A stretch of DNA of 64,000 bases from Sitta carolinensis (taxonomy: Eukaryota > Chordata > Aves > Passeriformes > Sittidae): assembly GCA_032173965.1 (NCBI GenBank), contig CM063290.1, positions 12,425,501 through 12,489,500 of the forward strand, given 5' to 3'. Of the stretch, positions 38,762 through 51,270 are shown piece by piece. Position numbers and translations under genes: made by a program. The notes beneath the pieces were generated by a model that was not told where the DNA came from, did no database searches, and saw nothing but the letters and a program-made list of their open reading frames with translations. Positions within the stretch are counted from its first letter, which is position 1. Every line of letters starts with the position of its first letter.

Positions 38762-41700
38762 GTAAGTAACCTGGTGGGAAAGAAGAAAGAGTGACATCTT
38801 GAGTAAAGCACATGTCAAAGGCTCACTTGATTTCAGTGGGACAGTTTATTTACAGAGTCACAAGGTGGTTGAGGTTGGAAGGGACTTCTGAAGGTCATGT
38901 GGTCCAACCACCCTGTTAAAGCAGAGCCTCTTTGAGCTGGTTGCCCAGAACTGTGTCCAGGTGGCTTTTGAGTATCCCCAAGGATGGGTACTGGATGTCC
39001 CTGGCCTGGACAATCTGTGCCAGGGCTCAGTCACTGAGCTGAGCACAGCAGAGATGGACTCTATAAGGCAAGGAGGGGCTGGCAACAAGTTTGTGTTTTG
39101 TTTTTTTTTTGACACTGCATTCAAAAAGTGTGGAGTAGAACATTAATTCAGTATCCATCAAGAGTTTGTTTTTTTGAATGTCATCAAGTAGGCCTTGCTT
39201 CAGTGCAAGAAACTGTCATATATTTCTGTGACTTCATTAAAGAGGCAGTGAATGCCATGGAATGAGAAAGTTGAGAGGGAGGTTTTTACTGAGAAATAGA
39301 GGTAGGCTGAGTAATTAAGCTGGGGTTTTTTTCTGTAAATGAACAGAAAATTGTCTATCTAATTCTAATTTCTAGCTCTGAAGAAACCCCAACATTTATA
39401 TTGCTGTATGAATGGAACCCTTTTAGTTCAAATTCAGAGCAAGTTGTATGCTTTCCCTGGCTTTGTTTTAGAGCAGGGTTCCCAGACAACAGTGTGTGTA
39501 CCACTAATTGTACATAAGCCATTTAAAAGTGTCTCATGGCCTGTTGAACAAGAACTGCCACCTCCAGTGTTGCTCTACTGCTGCTGATAACGATGTCCAC
39601 CATCATCACGGCCAAGGGTGCCTCTGGTAACAGGGCTGTAGATAGCTAAGCTGTTAAGAGATTTCCTGTGCAAACAGACATAGGTCTGGTATCTCCTATT
39701 TGCTCCACATACACCAGAGTTCACCTGCAGGAATCTGCTGTGGCCTTAAAAATACATATTAATGTTTTGTTAACTTGAGGAAAGAATTTTCAGCATATTC
39801 TTGTTTTTTTTTTCTTCCGTCTTCTGTTATGCTTACTGTGTATTTGTGCTTTGTGTGTCTTGTACTTGGGGCAAAACCGTGTTGCATTTGCAAGTCCCCA
39901 CAAGTTGCTAAACCTGCAATGGAAATCCAACTGTTCATTGAAAGGCAGTGCTGCCCCTATACCAGTGTCTTAGTGCACTGAAGCAGCATTTATGTACTTG
40001 ACTCTTCAAGCTGAGGACCTCTTCTTTTGGTGGAACTGAACAAAAGCCACCACAATGATTTCAAGCACAAATTCAATTTGAGGACCATCTGTGCATTGTA
40101 AAAGTCTCTGTTGTGGTCTCTAGAATTCAGTGATGCAGAATGACAAAAATGGCTTATGGTACATTAGTGTACCATGGGGGGGCTCACGTCACTTCCTGCT
40201 GTTTCTGCTGATGACATTCCTGCTCAGCAGCAGCCAGCATCTGTTTTTCTTTTGCCCTTGCCTTCAGGTCAAGATAGGCAGAGTGTCAAGTAGGTATTCT
40301 CTACAGGCTATTGTGAATTGAGTGCAGCAAATCAGTGCTCTGCAGTGAAATAACAGGACCAACCATGACATGGAAAAATAAAAACCAAATTCATTCAACT
40401 GAAAGAAATGTTATGAACATTTCTGGGCACTTTAAGACATACCAGGAATTTTAGTGTTGAGGTAAAAGTTTGAATCCAGGTTTGCAGGTCAGTGATGTTA
40501 ACACACACTTTGCCTGGGGACTGACCTTTGCAGCAATTAAGATGGCTATAGCTATTTCGAGAGCTGATTTGGCTTGTGACACTCTAAGTTAGAAAAACAG
40601 ACACACTGTTTCAGGAAGGTGAGTGAGCACCATTGCCTGAGTAAGTAGTCTCATCTCCCATCTGGTTCAAAGCTTCTGCCTTAACAGATCACTTGATTTC
40701 CCAAGATACCAGTCAGAGGCCAGAGGGTCTGCAAGCTGCTGTGCCGTGGAGCACAGCACTCTGGGAGAGCCTGTGATGTCTGAGCTGGAGATAATTGTGA
40801 ATGATTATGCAAATTTACTTAGAAGACAGAAAAGCAGCCTGCAAGATAAGCTCTGGGAAGGATAGATGCTGTTGGAGGAGCCAGAGGGTAGACAAAGTGC
40901 AGCAAGTCTAAGGGGAAGGCCAGAAGGCCCCAGGAGAGCAATGTTATTGCTCAAAGCAAAAATTGAAAAGCTGATAAAGTCCAGAGAGGTGACTGACAAG
41001 GATAGAGCTTGGGGTCACTCTGATTTGTTGTTCAGGCAGAATTTTGATGAATTATGGCAAGACCTAAGACAGAGTGATGCTACTGGGTAGTACAGCTTTT
41101 CTGAATAGAATCTCATTTCCTGGAAGGCATTGTTGCTTTGCTCTGGTCTGTCTTTGTGAATATGTTTTGTCTTCTGGGAGTCACACATACTATGCGGAGG
41201 AGCTTCAGATCTGCATGGCAAGTATTGCTCAAAGACAGTGTTAATTAGTTTAATCAATTGCTAAAAGGGTATGTAAAATCTAAGAATATCTAATGGGTAG
41301 ACACTGCAGGGGAAGAAGTGTCATCCTGGAAGAAATAAGAATGGAGCTGTGTGTAAAAGAAGTGAGACAAATCCAAGCAAATTCAGCCTCAGGCGAGTGT
41401 CAGATACAAAGCCACAGCAGAATACTTTCATCGACAAATTAATAACTTCCTATACCCCAATTTTGTGCAAATCTTAAGTGAGGGTGTTGTTGCTTTTGAA
41501 AATGCCAACACTGCACTGCCCATTTTGTGAGTGGAAGCAGCTCTGTGCCTCCTGACCAGGAGCTATTTTAGAATACTTTGTAATACCAAGACAGCTTCTG
41601 CAGCTGGAAATAGCATCAAGGTCTTTGGAGAAACAATTGTGTCATACTGTAGGAAACACACAGACTCAGGAGAAGTGTAGACTAGATTCTGTCTTCCCAA

Positions 41701-44700
41701 ATGACAATCTACATCGTGTTTGTAGGCAGCACTGCATTCCTTTTCATCTGTTTGCTGCAGCAGGGTATAGACAAGATATTCCATGTCTGACTGTTCTGTT
41801 GTTTTGGGATTTTTTAACAGGCCTGTGCAAAGATTTTCCTTCCCTCACTTGTCCCCGTGTGGAAGCCGCTCTTATGCAAATGAAGTCGATCAGGTGAGTG
41901 TGTCTATGGCTTCCAGGAACTAGTTCTGCTGAGCAGGGGTTTTAAAATCCCTGAAGCCTGGTGACTGAACTCATCTTTCCATTTGTCAGAAAGTCTCCAA
42001 GCTGGACCTCTCGAGCATACTCCACATTCTTTCCTAGCACCCAGCTTCCATTGACGTAGCACGGTATGTGCTGCTAAGGATGGAAATAAACAATCATACG
42101 AGTGGGGTTTTCCTATTTTTGGAACTCACTCAGCAGATTAAATGTTCCACCTTACAGTGGAGGGTATCTGCATAACAAATTCTTAATAAAGCACTCTTTC
42201 TGGAGTATAGTTGTTTAAGGACATGTAAATAGATCAGTGTGTCCTCACCATTTCATCTGGAGAGTGGCCCTTTTTAGAAGCCCTCTCCTTGAAGATACTG
42301 ACTTGCCAGGAACAGTGCCAGGCAAAAGGAAGGGGAGTGTTTTGTCATCTTGTCTGTTTTGTGGCACAGAACTCAGCACTGTAGCAGTACTAGAGCATGC
42401 ACAACTTGCTCCATAACTCTGGAACAGAGTTTTGGAAGAACTCAGATCCTTGCATCACTGCTGGGCTTGCAGTGTGAGGAGCCTTTGCTGCCTCCACCCA
42501 CCTTCCACCCTGATCAGTCCTTGAGTATGCTGGGGAAAGCTAAATTTATGGTGTGTTAAAAGAGATGAGTCGGAGTGCGTTGCAGGCAATTATTATGTAA
42601 TCCCACCCACGGCAGAACCTTGGATGTGCAGTTGTTGCTGTTGGGCTGTCTGATGCACCATCTGATTTTTAGCTTGTTATTTAACTGCTGCCTGTCTTTG
42701 GGTTAGAAAGAGGAGTTTTTAGAGGGAAGGAGGTATATTTCCATTTAAATCGTGAGTTGGAAAAATAGGAAGATCAAAAAATCCCAACCAGACAAAGAGT
42801 GATGACCATCTGGTCTTAATTTCATATGTTAATGCCACTTGAATCTTTTTAGGTCTTAGAACCCAGCTCTAGAGGGCTTAGGTGCTAGAGAGAGAAAGAT
42901 GAGTGAGTAGTCAGTAAGATTATATATCCTCTCTTCATTCTAACTGTCTTCTCCATGCCCTTATGAGCAGCATGCACACAAGAGTGGACTCCTGCCTGCT
43001 TTGAACATAGAGGAACAGTTTCTGATGGAGGGAAAATATGTCTTGGGAACTGTCTGGTATATTTTCAGATTTCAAGATGGATATGAACTGCCAGAGCACA
43101 GTGGTTTGCTTGGTCTGTTTGCCTTGGAAGTCTGTTGCCAGAGGTGCTGAACTCCTCCATGTTGGGAGGGCAGTGATCCTGCCTCACTAGAATGAACTCA
43201 GTATGAAAATGTGATTTCTTGTGTTCAGGAGGCACTGGGTGGCAGGAGCTGGCAGTGAGTGTAGAGAACATCACTGGGACAGATAGCTCCTGGCCAAGCA
43301 CATGACTTGGTCTGTGCACTGCAAATCACTAATTTCAAATACTCAAGTCCAGTGCATTTTGTTCTGTTTTGTTTTGCAGATTGGCAGCAGAGCTGTTCTT
43401 ATAACAGGCTGTGATTCAGGATTTGGATTTGCCTTGGCCAAGCACCTGCATGACAAAGGTTTCATTATTTATGCTGGCTGCCTGCAAAAGGTAGGAAAAA
43501 CAAAAGCTGTTCTTCACCTGTGGCATGCACAGCAATACATAGCAACTCCAGTCTTCCCTCTCCACTCTGCACAGCTTTCTGCCAAGGAGAGGGAAGGTGG
43601 TTGGTAGCCCAGAGGGAAAGACACATGTGCTTGAATTTCACAGAGCAAAACTAGGATTGAATGGTACTTAGGGAGGTTATTATTTAAATCACAACAGTTT
43701 GGTCTGTTCCATTTCTGATGAACTGGAATCCCAAATCTAATTTTATAGGTTTAGCCATAAGCAAAGTTTGGTGTCAAGCTGTAGTCTGGATCTTTGACTT
43801 TATATATTTATGCAGGGCTTATTATGATTGATTTTGATGTACACCAAGCCACCAGCAATCTTATGGCATGTGTTTTGAGCATATTTTTCTGTATTCAGCC
43901 ATGCCATGGAGTGTACTGGGGATCTCCTGAAACAGTTGGGATGGAGTCCCACTAGTGCAAATGAGAGAAGAATCAGCCACAAACAGCCTAGTGACACAGC
44001 CTTGATATGCTCGGAAGGAGAACTTGGTGTGGCAAAGCATTGATGGTCATGGAGAGCAGGAGAGAGTTTTAGTCTCTCTCTCCTTATGGAGCGCTGCACT
44101 TTTTTTAAGCTGGACGGCCATTTCCTAACAGAAACAAACTTACTCCTCAGGATATCCTGGGCTGGGTCAGTTGGCTTGATCTAATCTTTTAACTCACTCA
44201 ACACTATAAACGTGATACTATTTAAAGAGAATTTGCCAGGTATTCTTTAATGTTATCTGATTTTCTACTGTTTTTGAAATTTTTTTATATTATTACTAAG
44301 TTTTTCTTAAATTAGTAATTTCTTTCTCCTGTACTTTTTCAAAAGAGGCGTCTGTCTTGGTAGCTCTGTGTCTTGTGTCTCAGCGTTCAGTCAAAGGTTT
44401 ATTTGTTAACTGGGCTCCCTCTACAGGCATCACGGCAGAACAGGACACGTGGTACAAACGGCTGCCTTTCAAAAGGGCTCAAGAAAGAGTACTTTTTTGA
44501 TAGATGTTTCTAGTCAGCTTTTGTAACTGAAGATCAACATTAGAAAACATAAAAGCACTGCAAACTCAAGAAACACTGTTTAGAGTAATAGCCTGCCTCT
44601 ATGTTGACAGAAGTCAAAGCTTCAGAGTTGCAAAGTTACTTATGGGTGTCATTTCTTCTGTCTGAACTGCTAAAAAGGCACAATTTTCAGTGGACATATC

Positions 44701-47700
44701 TAACAGTTACTGGAACCTCCCTTCTATTTTTGTTGTCTTCAGTACTTGTTCTACTGAATGCATGTTAGTGGAAAATCTTGGCCTCTGACAATTTCAGCAT
44801 CAGCTGACATGCAGCAGCGTGCCAGATGTCTAAAAGATTTTGACCAATATTTACTTCCTCACAGAAAAATCAGCAGAAAGCTTTGCAGTATCACTCTGTT
44901 ATTAAATATTGTTCTTTAGCTGAACTCACACATGTTCCAAAATCTGTGTGGCCGTGCCAAGAATGGTAACAGCAGTTGTCCTCAGAAAACACTGGAAAAT
45001 GCCGAAGCTTGTTAGATAGCTGAGTGGCCTCCCATATGTCTTCAGGCCATTATACTTTCTATAGAACAAAAACAACTCCAGGAGGCTGAGCTGATTTTTC
45101 ACTGTGCTACAGGCTTCTCTAGCAAAACCATAAGCAGAATTCCGATCAGAGTATAATTATTGCTGGTGCTGATTTTAGCAGCAGAAAAAGCCTTGTGTTT
45201 TTAGATGCTAGATAAAAGTGGAGGTACTTATAAAATAAGTACATAAATAAGGAACATAATCTTTGGCTTGGCTATATTTGACCTAGCTGTGACAAAGAGG
45301 AAATGACTCTGAAACTTCAGTGTCACTTCCATGGGTTTGTTTTTCACAGCCCACCTGCACATCAGAAGCAGACTGCTGCCTGGGGAGCCACTGTGTTCTC
45401 AGAGCATGCATGGTTCTTAAGAGTGCCATGTCCTTACTGCAGATTAAAAGTAGGTGCAGTGCTGACTCTTTATTAGGAAAGATTTCCTAAAGTGGCCAGA
45501 TCCTGAGCACCTGACTGTAATTTTACTACAGGAAACATGAGAAAGGAATGTGGAGTCATGACTGAGGGGAGCCCAAGGATGGATCTGTGCTGACAGTCTG
45601 CTCTTTCACACGCTCTTGATGATCAGACTGTAGCAGTCCTTTGGAGGCAGTAGTTATGGCTTCCATTGCCTGGAAACCTGTGTGTAGATCAGCTGAAGGG
45701 AGAGAGCAGTGGGCAGCAGTCTCTATTCTTGGACTGTTGCTTCCAAAGCTGGCAGTGTGACCAAGAAGCACATGCATTGCAGATGTGCAGCCCCTCGCTG
45801 GCTATTTTACACCATAATCCCCCAAGCAAGTTTCTTTGACCCATGTCAAGCCAAGTGAAGATGGCACCACATTCCCACTGCAGCAGCAGTGGGGCATAGC
45901 TTGGCCTCAGGAGCTTGTACTGGGCAAGGGGTGCTTGCTGGGTGCCTTGCTGTGGCAGATCCACCTCTGGGTGCCTTCTTGGTGGTTGAAGCAGTTAGTA
46001 CCAGCTGACTTGGTACAGGGCTCATAATCAGATGGAAATGCTTGAAGAATGGTGTCTGCAGGACCAGTCCTGTCTGCTCCCCTTCTTCCTAGGGCTGCAG
46101 GTCTGTCCTGAATATTCTGTGACTGCCCTGTGCACTCTTTTGCTTGATTTGATAGTTGGTATGAATTTGATACTCTGCACAGGCTCCTTAGCCAGATAGA
46201 AACCAGCACTTTTCTTCCCCTCTAGGACAAGGGAGAGGGTGGCTCCAAGGAGCTGGATGCCATGAAGAGTGATCGAATGAGAACTGTCCAGCTCAACGTC
46301 TGTGACAGCAAAGAAATGGACCGGGCAGTGGAGCATGTGCAAAACAGCCTCGAGGACCCAGAGAAAGGTGGGTGTATGCAGTAGGCTCTGAGGCAACAGA
46401 GAGGGCAGGAGCTTCCCTGGCTGGGCTCTGAGAGCATTGTCAGGGTGTATTTCAAAAGGTGAGCATGGGACTGAAGGACACGAATCTTTGAGGAGCAGCA
46501 GGGCAGAGCAAATGGCCTGTTTGAGTATTGTATCATATCAGAAAGGAGCTTCCCACTTCACGCAGCATCTACAAAGGAAACTGCTTTGTTCTCCACTAGC
46601 TCCTGTAGAGACATTGACAAAAACCAGAGTGGTGTTCAAGGCACTGGGATTATGCTTTGTTCCTGTGAACTGAAGTTTACTGTGACTCCCTTTCTGTCAT
46701 GAAACCTGCCTGGCACCCAAATATTGGGAATTAATAATGGAAATGTCTCCCCCACTCTTTCAAAAAGCAAAGGAAATGGAAAGGTTTTCCAGAGAATTCC
46801 CATGAAGCCAACTGGGTGTTATTAATACTATTTTAGATACTACCATTTAGAGTTTGGTGGGTAGCTGTACTGATTTTCTTACCCTTCCTACTCCATTCTA
46901 CTGAGGTGATGACAGGAAATTCTGCTCCACTAATGTGAAAATTGCCTTTGCTCATACATGTCTGAAACCTTTCCACCCTTTGAAGTACATTTTTCTCCTA
47001 GAGGATATCCACGTTCAACACAAGGTTGTTTTAAAGCAGAACAACCACTAATATTTTGGGTTGGATTTTGCAAACCAATTAATTTTGATTTTCTTTGTAT
47101 TTAATTTTTATGTATGGATCTTCTATATAAATTAAGTTTTCTAGCTCTGTATTCTCAAGCACAGGCCAGGATGAAGTTGCCTTTCCTGGGTTTCTTCTGA
47201 TAGCACAGATCTGGACACAGTCAGTCAGCAGATAATAGTGAGTTTTCCTAAATGACAGACAGAGGCCTTTGACAGACAGAGGCCTTTGACAGACAGAAGC
47301 CTTTGACAGACAGAAGCCTTTCCCAGACTTTTCTCAGGATTTCCTCTACAATTATAATATTATATGAAGTGAGTTCACTTTATTCAAAATTACTTTTTAA
47401 TCTTTCTTTTTATTGTCAAATAAAAAGTAGGTAGCTTCAGTTGTTGCCATTTTGGTTGCTGCAGAATAAAAGGGAGAGGCCGTGACATGAATTCTCACCT
47501 ATGCCTACCCTCCTTCTCAGCACTGCAAACGCTCTAGTTCTTATGGTGACAGAAGGGTTTTTACTTTGAAAGAATTACTCTTTTGTTTCTTACAAGGTCA
47601 TTCCTATTTTTATTATTTGCATTATATATTTTGCTTCTTCTAAAAAATCATGATGGACAAATAAAGAATGGCAAGGACAACTTCAGCTTAGACAAGGCTG

Positions 47701-49907
47701 GAGTTCTCTATTTGCTGGCTCAGAACTTCCTGGGAAGCCTCATTCACAGTACTTAGTGCTTCAATATTGGGTGGTACAGGCAGATCTCTATGGTGGTTAT
47801 ATTTGCTCAGGAAACTGAAGTGGGCTCTGGACTCTCTTTATCTGGTCTTTACCATCGTAAGTCATCATGAAAAGCTCTGATGTGTGGTTCAGTAACCTAT
47901 TAGCACAACTAATGGTGCTTGATTTTGTCTTGTAGGGCTCTGGGGGCTGGTTAACAATGCTGGGATCTCCACCTTTGGGGAAGTTGAGTTCACCAGCATG
48001 GACACCTACATGGAGGTAGCTGAAGTGAACCTGTGGGGGACCGTGCGAACCACCAAGGCTTTCCTCCCACTCATTCGGAGGTCAAAGGGTGAGTGGCAGA
48101 CCTCCTGACTGGCTCTCCCTGTGGCAGGTCCCTCATCCTGCCACACCTAGCTGTGTTAGAGGCCAGGAGGTCTATGGCACTTCTCTCTGCACCATTGGCC
48201 ACCTTCCTGCCTTCAGAGACAGAATGTGGTCCCCAGCATACACACGGATTGCCTCACCTCTCTGAGTTACACAACAGGGCAGCAGGCCTGAAAACCAGTT
48301 ATTTCTCTTTCCCATATGTGCTGCCTTCTCCTGCAACATCCCACACAAGATCTAATCCATTATACCTTCTTTTACCTGTTCACAAACTGCAGCTCACAAT
48401 AAATGACAGTGCAAGGAGCATTCCTTCCTGCTATATAAAAATCAGCTGTGTCAGAGTGGGCAGCAGCAGCGTAAAAAGCTTCTAGCAAGGAAGTTATCAT
48501 TTTGCTCTGTTACTCTGGGAGCCTGTGATGTAGGCAAAGGGAGGGTTGCACAGCAAAGGTGTACAGACCTGGAGCTTGTATGAGTCTCAGCATAAAGGGG
48601 AAGAAGCTTTCCTGTGCTAGGGCCTACTTCCTGACTAAATGAGAGTATTTTTCGCTCTTGAGGCATCCATGGGCATTAACCATGTTGCCCTGTGCTGCAG
48701 ACCTGAGTTGGATGTGGCCTGGGCAGCCCTTCTTCCACCATGGAAAGTTATCCACTTCTGAGGTTAAAGTTTCGGTTTCTAACACAACTTAGCAAAGAGC
48801 CCTGGTAGAAAGTGCAGTGAACTCCAACCTCTGCCTAGATTACAGCATCCACAGCCTCTTACCAGCATTTTCCCCAGCCCAAATGGGAGGCTTCTGGCAG
48901 GGAGAAAGACCTCTGTGCCTGGAGCCATAACCCAGATGTCATAGGGAGGAGTGCAGTGGACTTAAGCTGCTCTGCCCATTGGTGGTACAGGAACAATCCA
49001 TTCCTTTTGAGAAGCAGACACTCTGGGCCACCACTGCCCTTTGATTTGCAAATAAACAAGCTCAGCTTTAGTGCCAGAGGCTTTCCTTCCTCCTGCTTTC
49101 ACTTGTTTGGGCTCAGTCCAAATGGTTGCTGAACAAGCCTGTTTCCCCCCATGCAGGCTCTCTCCAGCCTCTCCTGTGCTCCCTAGAGCACTGAGCTTTG
49201 TGTGTCAGCATGTGCTTGTTCCCCCAGGTAGAATTAGCCGAGGAGCACAAGCAGTGGGCTGACGGCCATTGCCTCGGCCAGCACTGCTGAGGCAGAGCCG
49301 TGAGCAGGTCTGCCAGGCAGCCCTCAGTGGGCAGGTGGGTGGGTGCATGTTCAGCAGTGTGTTGGGTGGTGTGTGCCAGGTGCCTGTTCCAGGCCAGCTA
49401 CCATGGCTCAGCTGTGCTCTGCCCGCCCTCTGCCTAGGTCGTGTGGTGAACATCAGCAGCATGATGGGGCGGATGGGCAGCCCTGCCCGCTCACCCTACT
49501 GTATCACCAAGTTCGGCGTGGAAGCCTTCTCCGACTGCCTGCGCTATGAGATGCAGCCCCAGGGCGTCATGGTCAGCATCGTGGAGCCCGGCAACTTCAT
49601 CGCCGGCACCAACCTGTACAGCCCCGAGCGCATCAAAGCCATCGCCGACAAGATGTGGGACGAGCTCCCCGAGATCGTGCGCAAGGACTACGGCAGGAAG
49701 TACTTCGACGAGCAGGTCAGCAAGATGGAGTCGTACTGCAACAGCGGCTCGCGGGACACCTCGCCCGTGATCGAGAGCGTGGCGCACGCGCTCACCGCCA
49801 CGGCCCCCTACACCCGCTACCACCCCATGGATTACTACTGGTGGCTGCGCATGCAGATCATGACCCACATGCCCGCCGCCATCGCAGACCGGCTCTACGT
49901 CTACTGA
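38679..49907 (+). CDS. BDH1: D-beta-hydroxybutyrate dehydrogenase 1, complete (6 coding exons)
   Basis: Joining 38679-38761, 41821-41893, 43380-43490, 46226-46367, 47936-48088 and 49438-49907 gives 1032 bp and 343 residues, exactly the human BDH1 length, all introns GT-AG. The enzyme is a mitochondrial inner-membrane SDR (SDR9C1). It interconverts 3-hydroxybutyrate and acetoacetate with NAD, using lecithin as activator, in ketone-body metabolism. Visible features are a presequence (about residues 1-46), TGCDSGFG at 61-68, NNAG at 143-146, Asn168, catalytic Ser195, Tyr208 and Lys212 in YCITKFG, and the VEPGNF motif. The C-terminal part carries the conserved [17 protein letters not shown] segment linked to lipid dependence. 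Its inverted paralogue lies to the left; no overlap exists. I see no defect. Orthology to BDH1 is nearly certain. Confidence 0.97.
38852..39035 (-). mobile_element. CR1 LINE fragment, minus orientation, in BDH1 intron
   Basis: It starts CAGAGTCACAAGGTGGTTGAGGTTGGAAGG-like on the plus strand (first bases at 38852), then reads GTCCAACCACCCTG and GTGTCCAGGTGGCTTTTGAGT. This is the reverse complement of a CR1 3' end. It is short and 5'-truncated, and lies about 90 bp after the first BDH1 coding exon. Confidence 0.88.
41821..41893 (+). CDS. BDH1: BDH1 coding exon 2 (end of presequence)
   Basis: A 73 bp exon between a TTTTTTAACAG acceptor and a CAG|GTGAGT donor. It completes Arg28 and encodes [10 protein letters not shown] to [10 protein letters not shown], the second half of the targeting region, corresponding to the human RRTYASAAEPV end. 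The minus-strand paralogue has no counterpart exon. Confidence 0.93.
43380..43490 (+). CDS. BDH1: BDH1 coding exon 3 (NAD-binding loop)
   Basis: A 111 bp phase-0 exon between a GTTTTGCAG acceptor and an AAAG|GTAGGA donor. It encodes [20 protein letters not shown] and KHLHDKGF. Length and phase are the same as in the paralogue exon 2. Confidence 0.97.
46226..46367 (+). CDS. BDH1: BDH1 coding exon 4
   Basis: A 142 bp exon between a CCCTCTAG acceptor and an AAAG|GTGGGT donor. It encodes [18 protein letters not shown] and the [10 protein letters not shown] strand, which includes the acidic region that normally selects NAD over NADP. Confidence 0.96.
47254..47321. repeat. 17 bp tandem repeat, four copies, in BDH1 intron
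   Basis: Units GACAGACAGAGGCCTTT / GACAGACAGAAGCCTTT begin at 47254, 47271, 47288 and 47305. The first two carry GAGG and the last two GAAG, so the array grew by duplicating adjacent units. It lies between BDH1 coding exons 4 and 5. Confidence 0.95.
47936..48088 (+). CDS. BDH1: BDH1 coding exon 5 (NNAG)
   Basis: A 153 bp exon between a GTCTTGTAG acceptor and an AAGG|GTGAGT donor, phase 1 at both ends. It encodes [18 protein letters not shown] and [18 protein letters not shown], with Asn168. Confidence 0.97.
49438..49907 (+). CDS. BDH1: BDH1 last coding exon (catalytic)
   Basis: A 470 bp exon after a CTGCCTAG acceptor, ending TGA at 49905-49907. It holds catalytic Ser195, Tyr208 and Lys212 and the C-terminal [12 protein letters not shown] segment. 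The exon is strongly G+C-rich at third positions (many GCC/GGC/CTG codons), unlike the introns around it. Confidence 0.97.
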
Positions 49908-51270
49908 GGCCTCACGCTCATAAGCTATCCAGGTGGGAAATCTGTTTTAAAGAGAGCTTTGTACACACTTCCCATTAGTCCTTTTTAAATTTTTTTAACC
50001 TCATTTCAGAGTACTGTATTTTAGCTCTAAAGGGTTCATTTAAATATCTGACATAACCTAAAAGGCAGTAATTTGCAAAGGATGTTTCATAGGCAGGAAT
50101 ATGTTATGTTTGTGCAGAGACAATGATTTTTTGCTATTTATTTCATGTAATCTTTTATTTTTTCACCTCAAATATGAAGCTATAACCATTATTTAAACCG
50201 CAATTGCTCTGAAGCGTTTTCAGAATAATTTCTGCTGATGGCCAAACACAATCTTCACAACTCCTGCCTAGGATGCAGCCTTCACACCATAAAACAGAAT
50301 CCCTCCATGCTCTAGTGGCAAACCACTGCTTCCTCATAACAAAGAATGTCCAACTGACTTGTCCAGGCCTGGTCACAGTAGCCCAAAGCAGAGCAGAGAC
50401 TTCTTTAGTTTGGGGATCAAAACTGAAAATGCTCAAGGTGCTGAAACTGAGCAACTGACCCCGTCCCTTTCTCTCTTAGAATTATACTGATGAAACATTA
50501 GAGAAAAGGAGCCAGTCTGCTTTTCTCACACGCTTTCTTGCAGAGGAGTTCAATGACCCAGGGACTCAACCTTGCAGACTTTCCCCGCGGGAGTTTCTTA
50601 CTCATATGAGCATTCCCATGACTGTGAGCAGCTTTACGCACAGGACTGCAGGTGTCAGGATTGGCCTGCAGTGACATTTCCCTTCTCTTCACCAGTATCT
50701 GAACATGAACTCCAGAGGTGACTTGGAGAGGAGTTTCGCTTGAGCTCCTGTGGTTTGTGAGGAGCACTGCGGAGCAGATGGAGCACAGAGGGTTCTAGTC
50801 ACATCAGTGAATGCCCCTCTGGCCAGGGACCTCAGTCCAGACACCTGTACAGCACCTTGCACAGAAGGGCCTTAACCCTGACCAGGCCTCCAGTACTGCA
50901 GCACAGGTGATGATAACAACAATAACCTCCATTGAAGGAGTCACTGAGCTGAAATACATGCCACATGACATAGATCTATCAGAACATCCATAACAATAAA
51001 GTTAACTTTAGGAGCAGTCTCATTTCCATGATGGTTGTTTACATATCTGAGAAACATTTGTTTTGTACTTTAAGAAAAGAAAAGGAAAAAAAAAAAAAAA
51101 GCCTTTCATGGGGAATTCAGGAAGAGTAAATTTTTTAAGCTCGAAAGGCAGAAATAAAAAGTAATTAATGACATTGTTAGCAAAGTTGAAAAGATCTCAT
51201 GTACTCTAGTAACATACTTTGACATGATCAAACTCCTTTGGCTTAATAAATGTATACATGAATGGTAACA
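49908..51270 (+). terminator. BDH1: BDH1 3' untranslated region with polyadenylation signals
   Basis: AT-rich sequence after the stop with canonical AATAAA at 50995-51000, 51153-51158 and 51245-51250. The 3' untranslated region would be roughly 1.1-1.35 kb. Which signal is used is unknown. An A-rich run lies at about 51075-51100. Confidence 0.55.

Noticed and set aside
49491..49868. 125-codon minus-strand frame opposite the last BDH1 exon
   Set aside because: It is an antisense shadow of the BDH1 coding exon; high GC removes stops.
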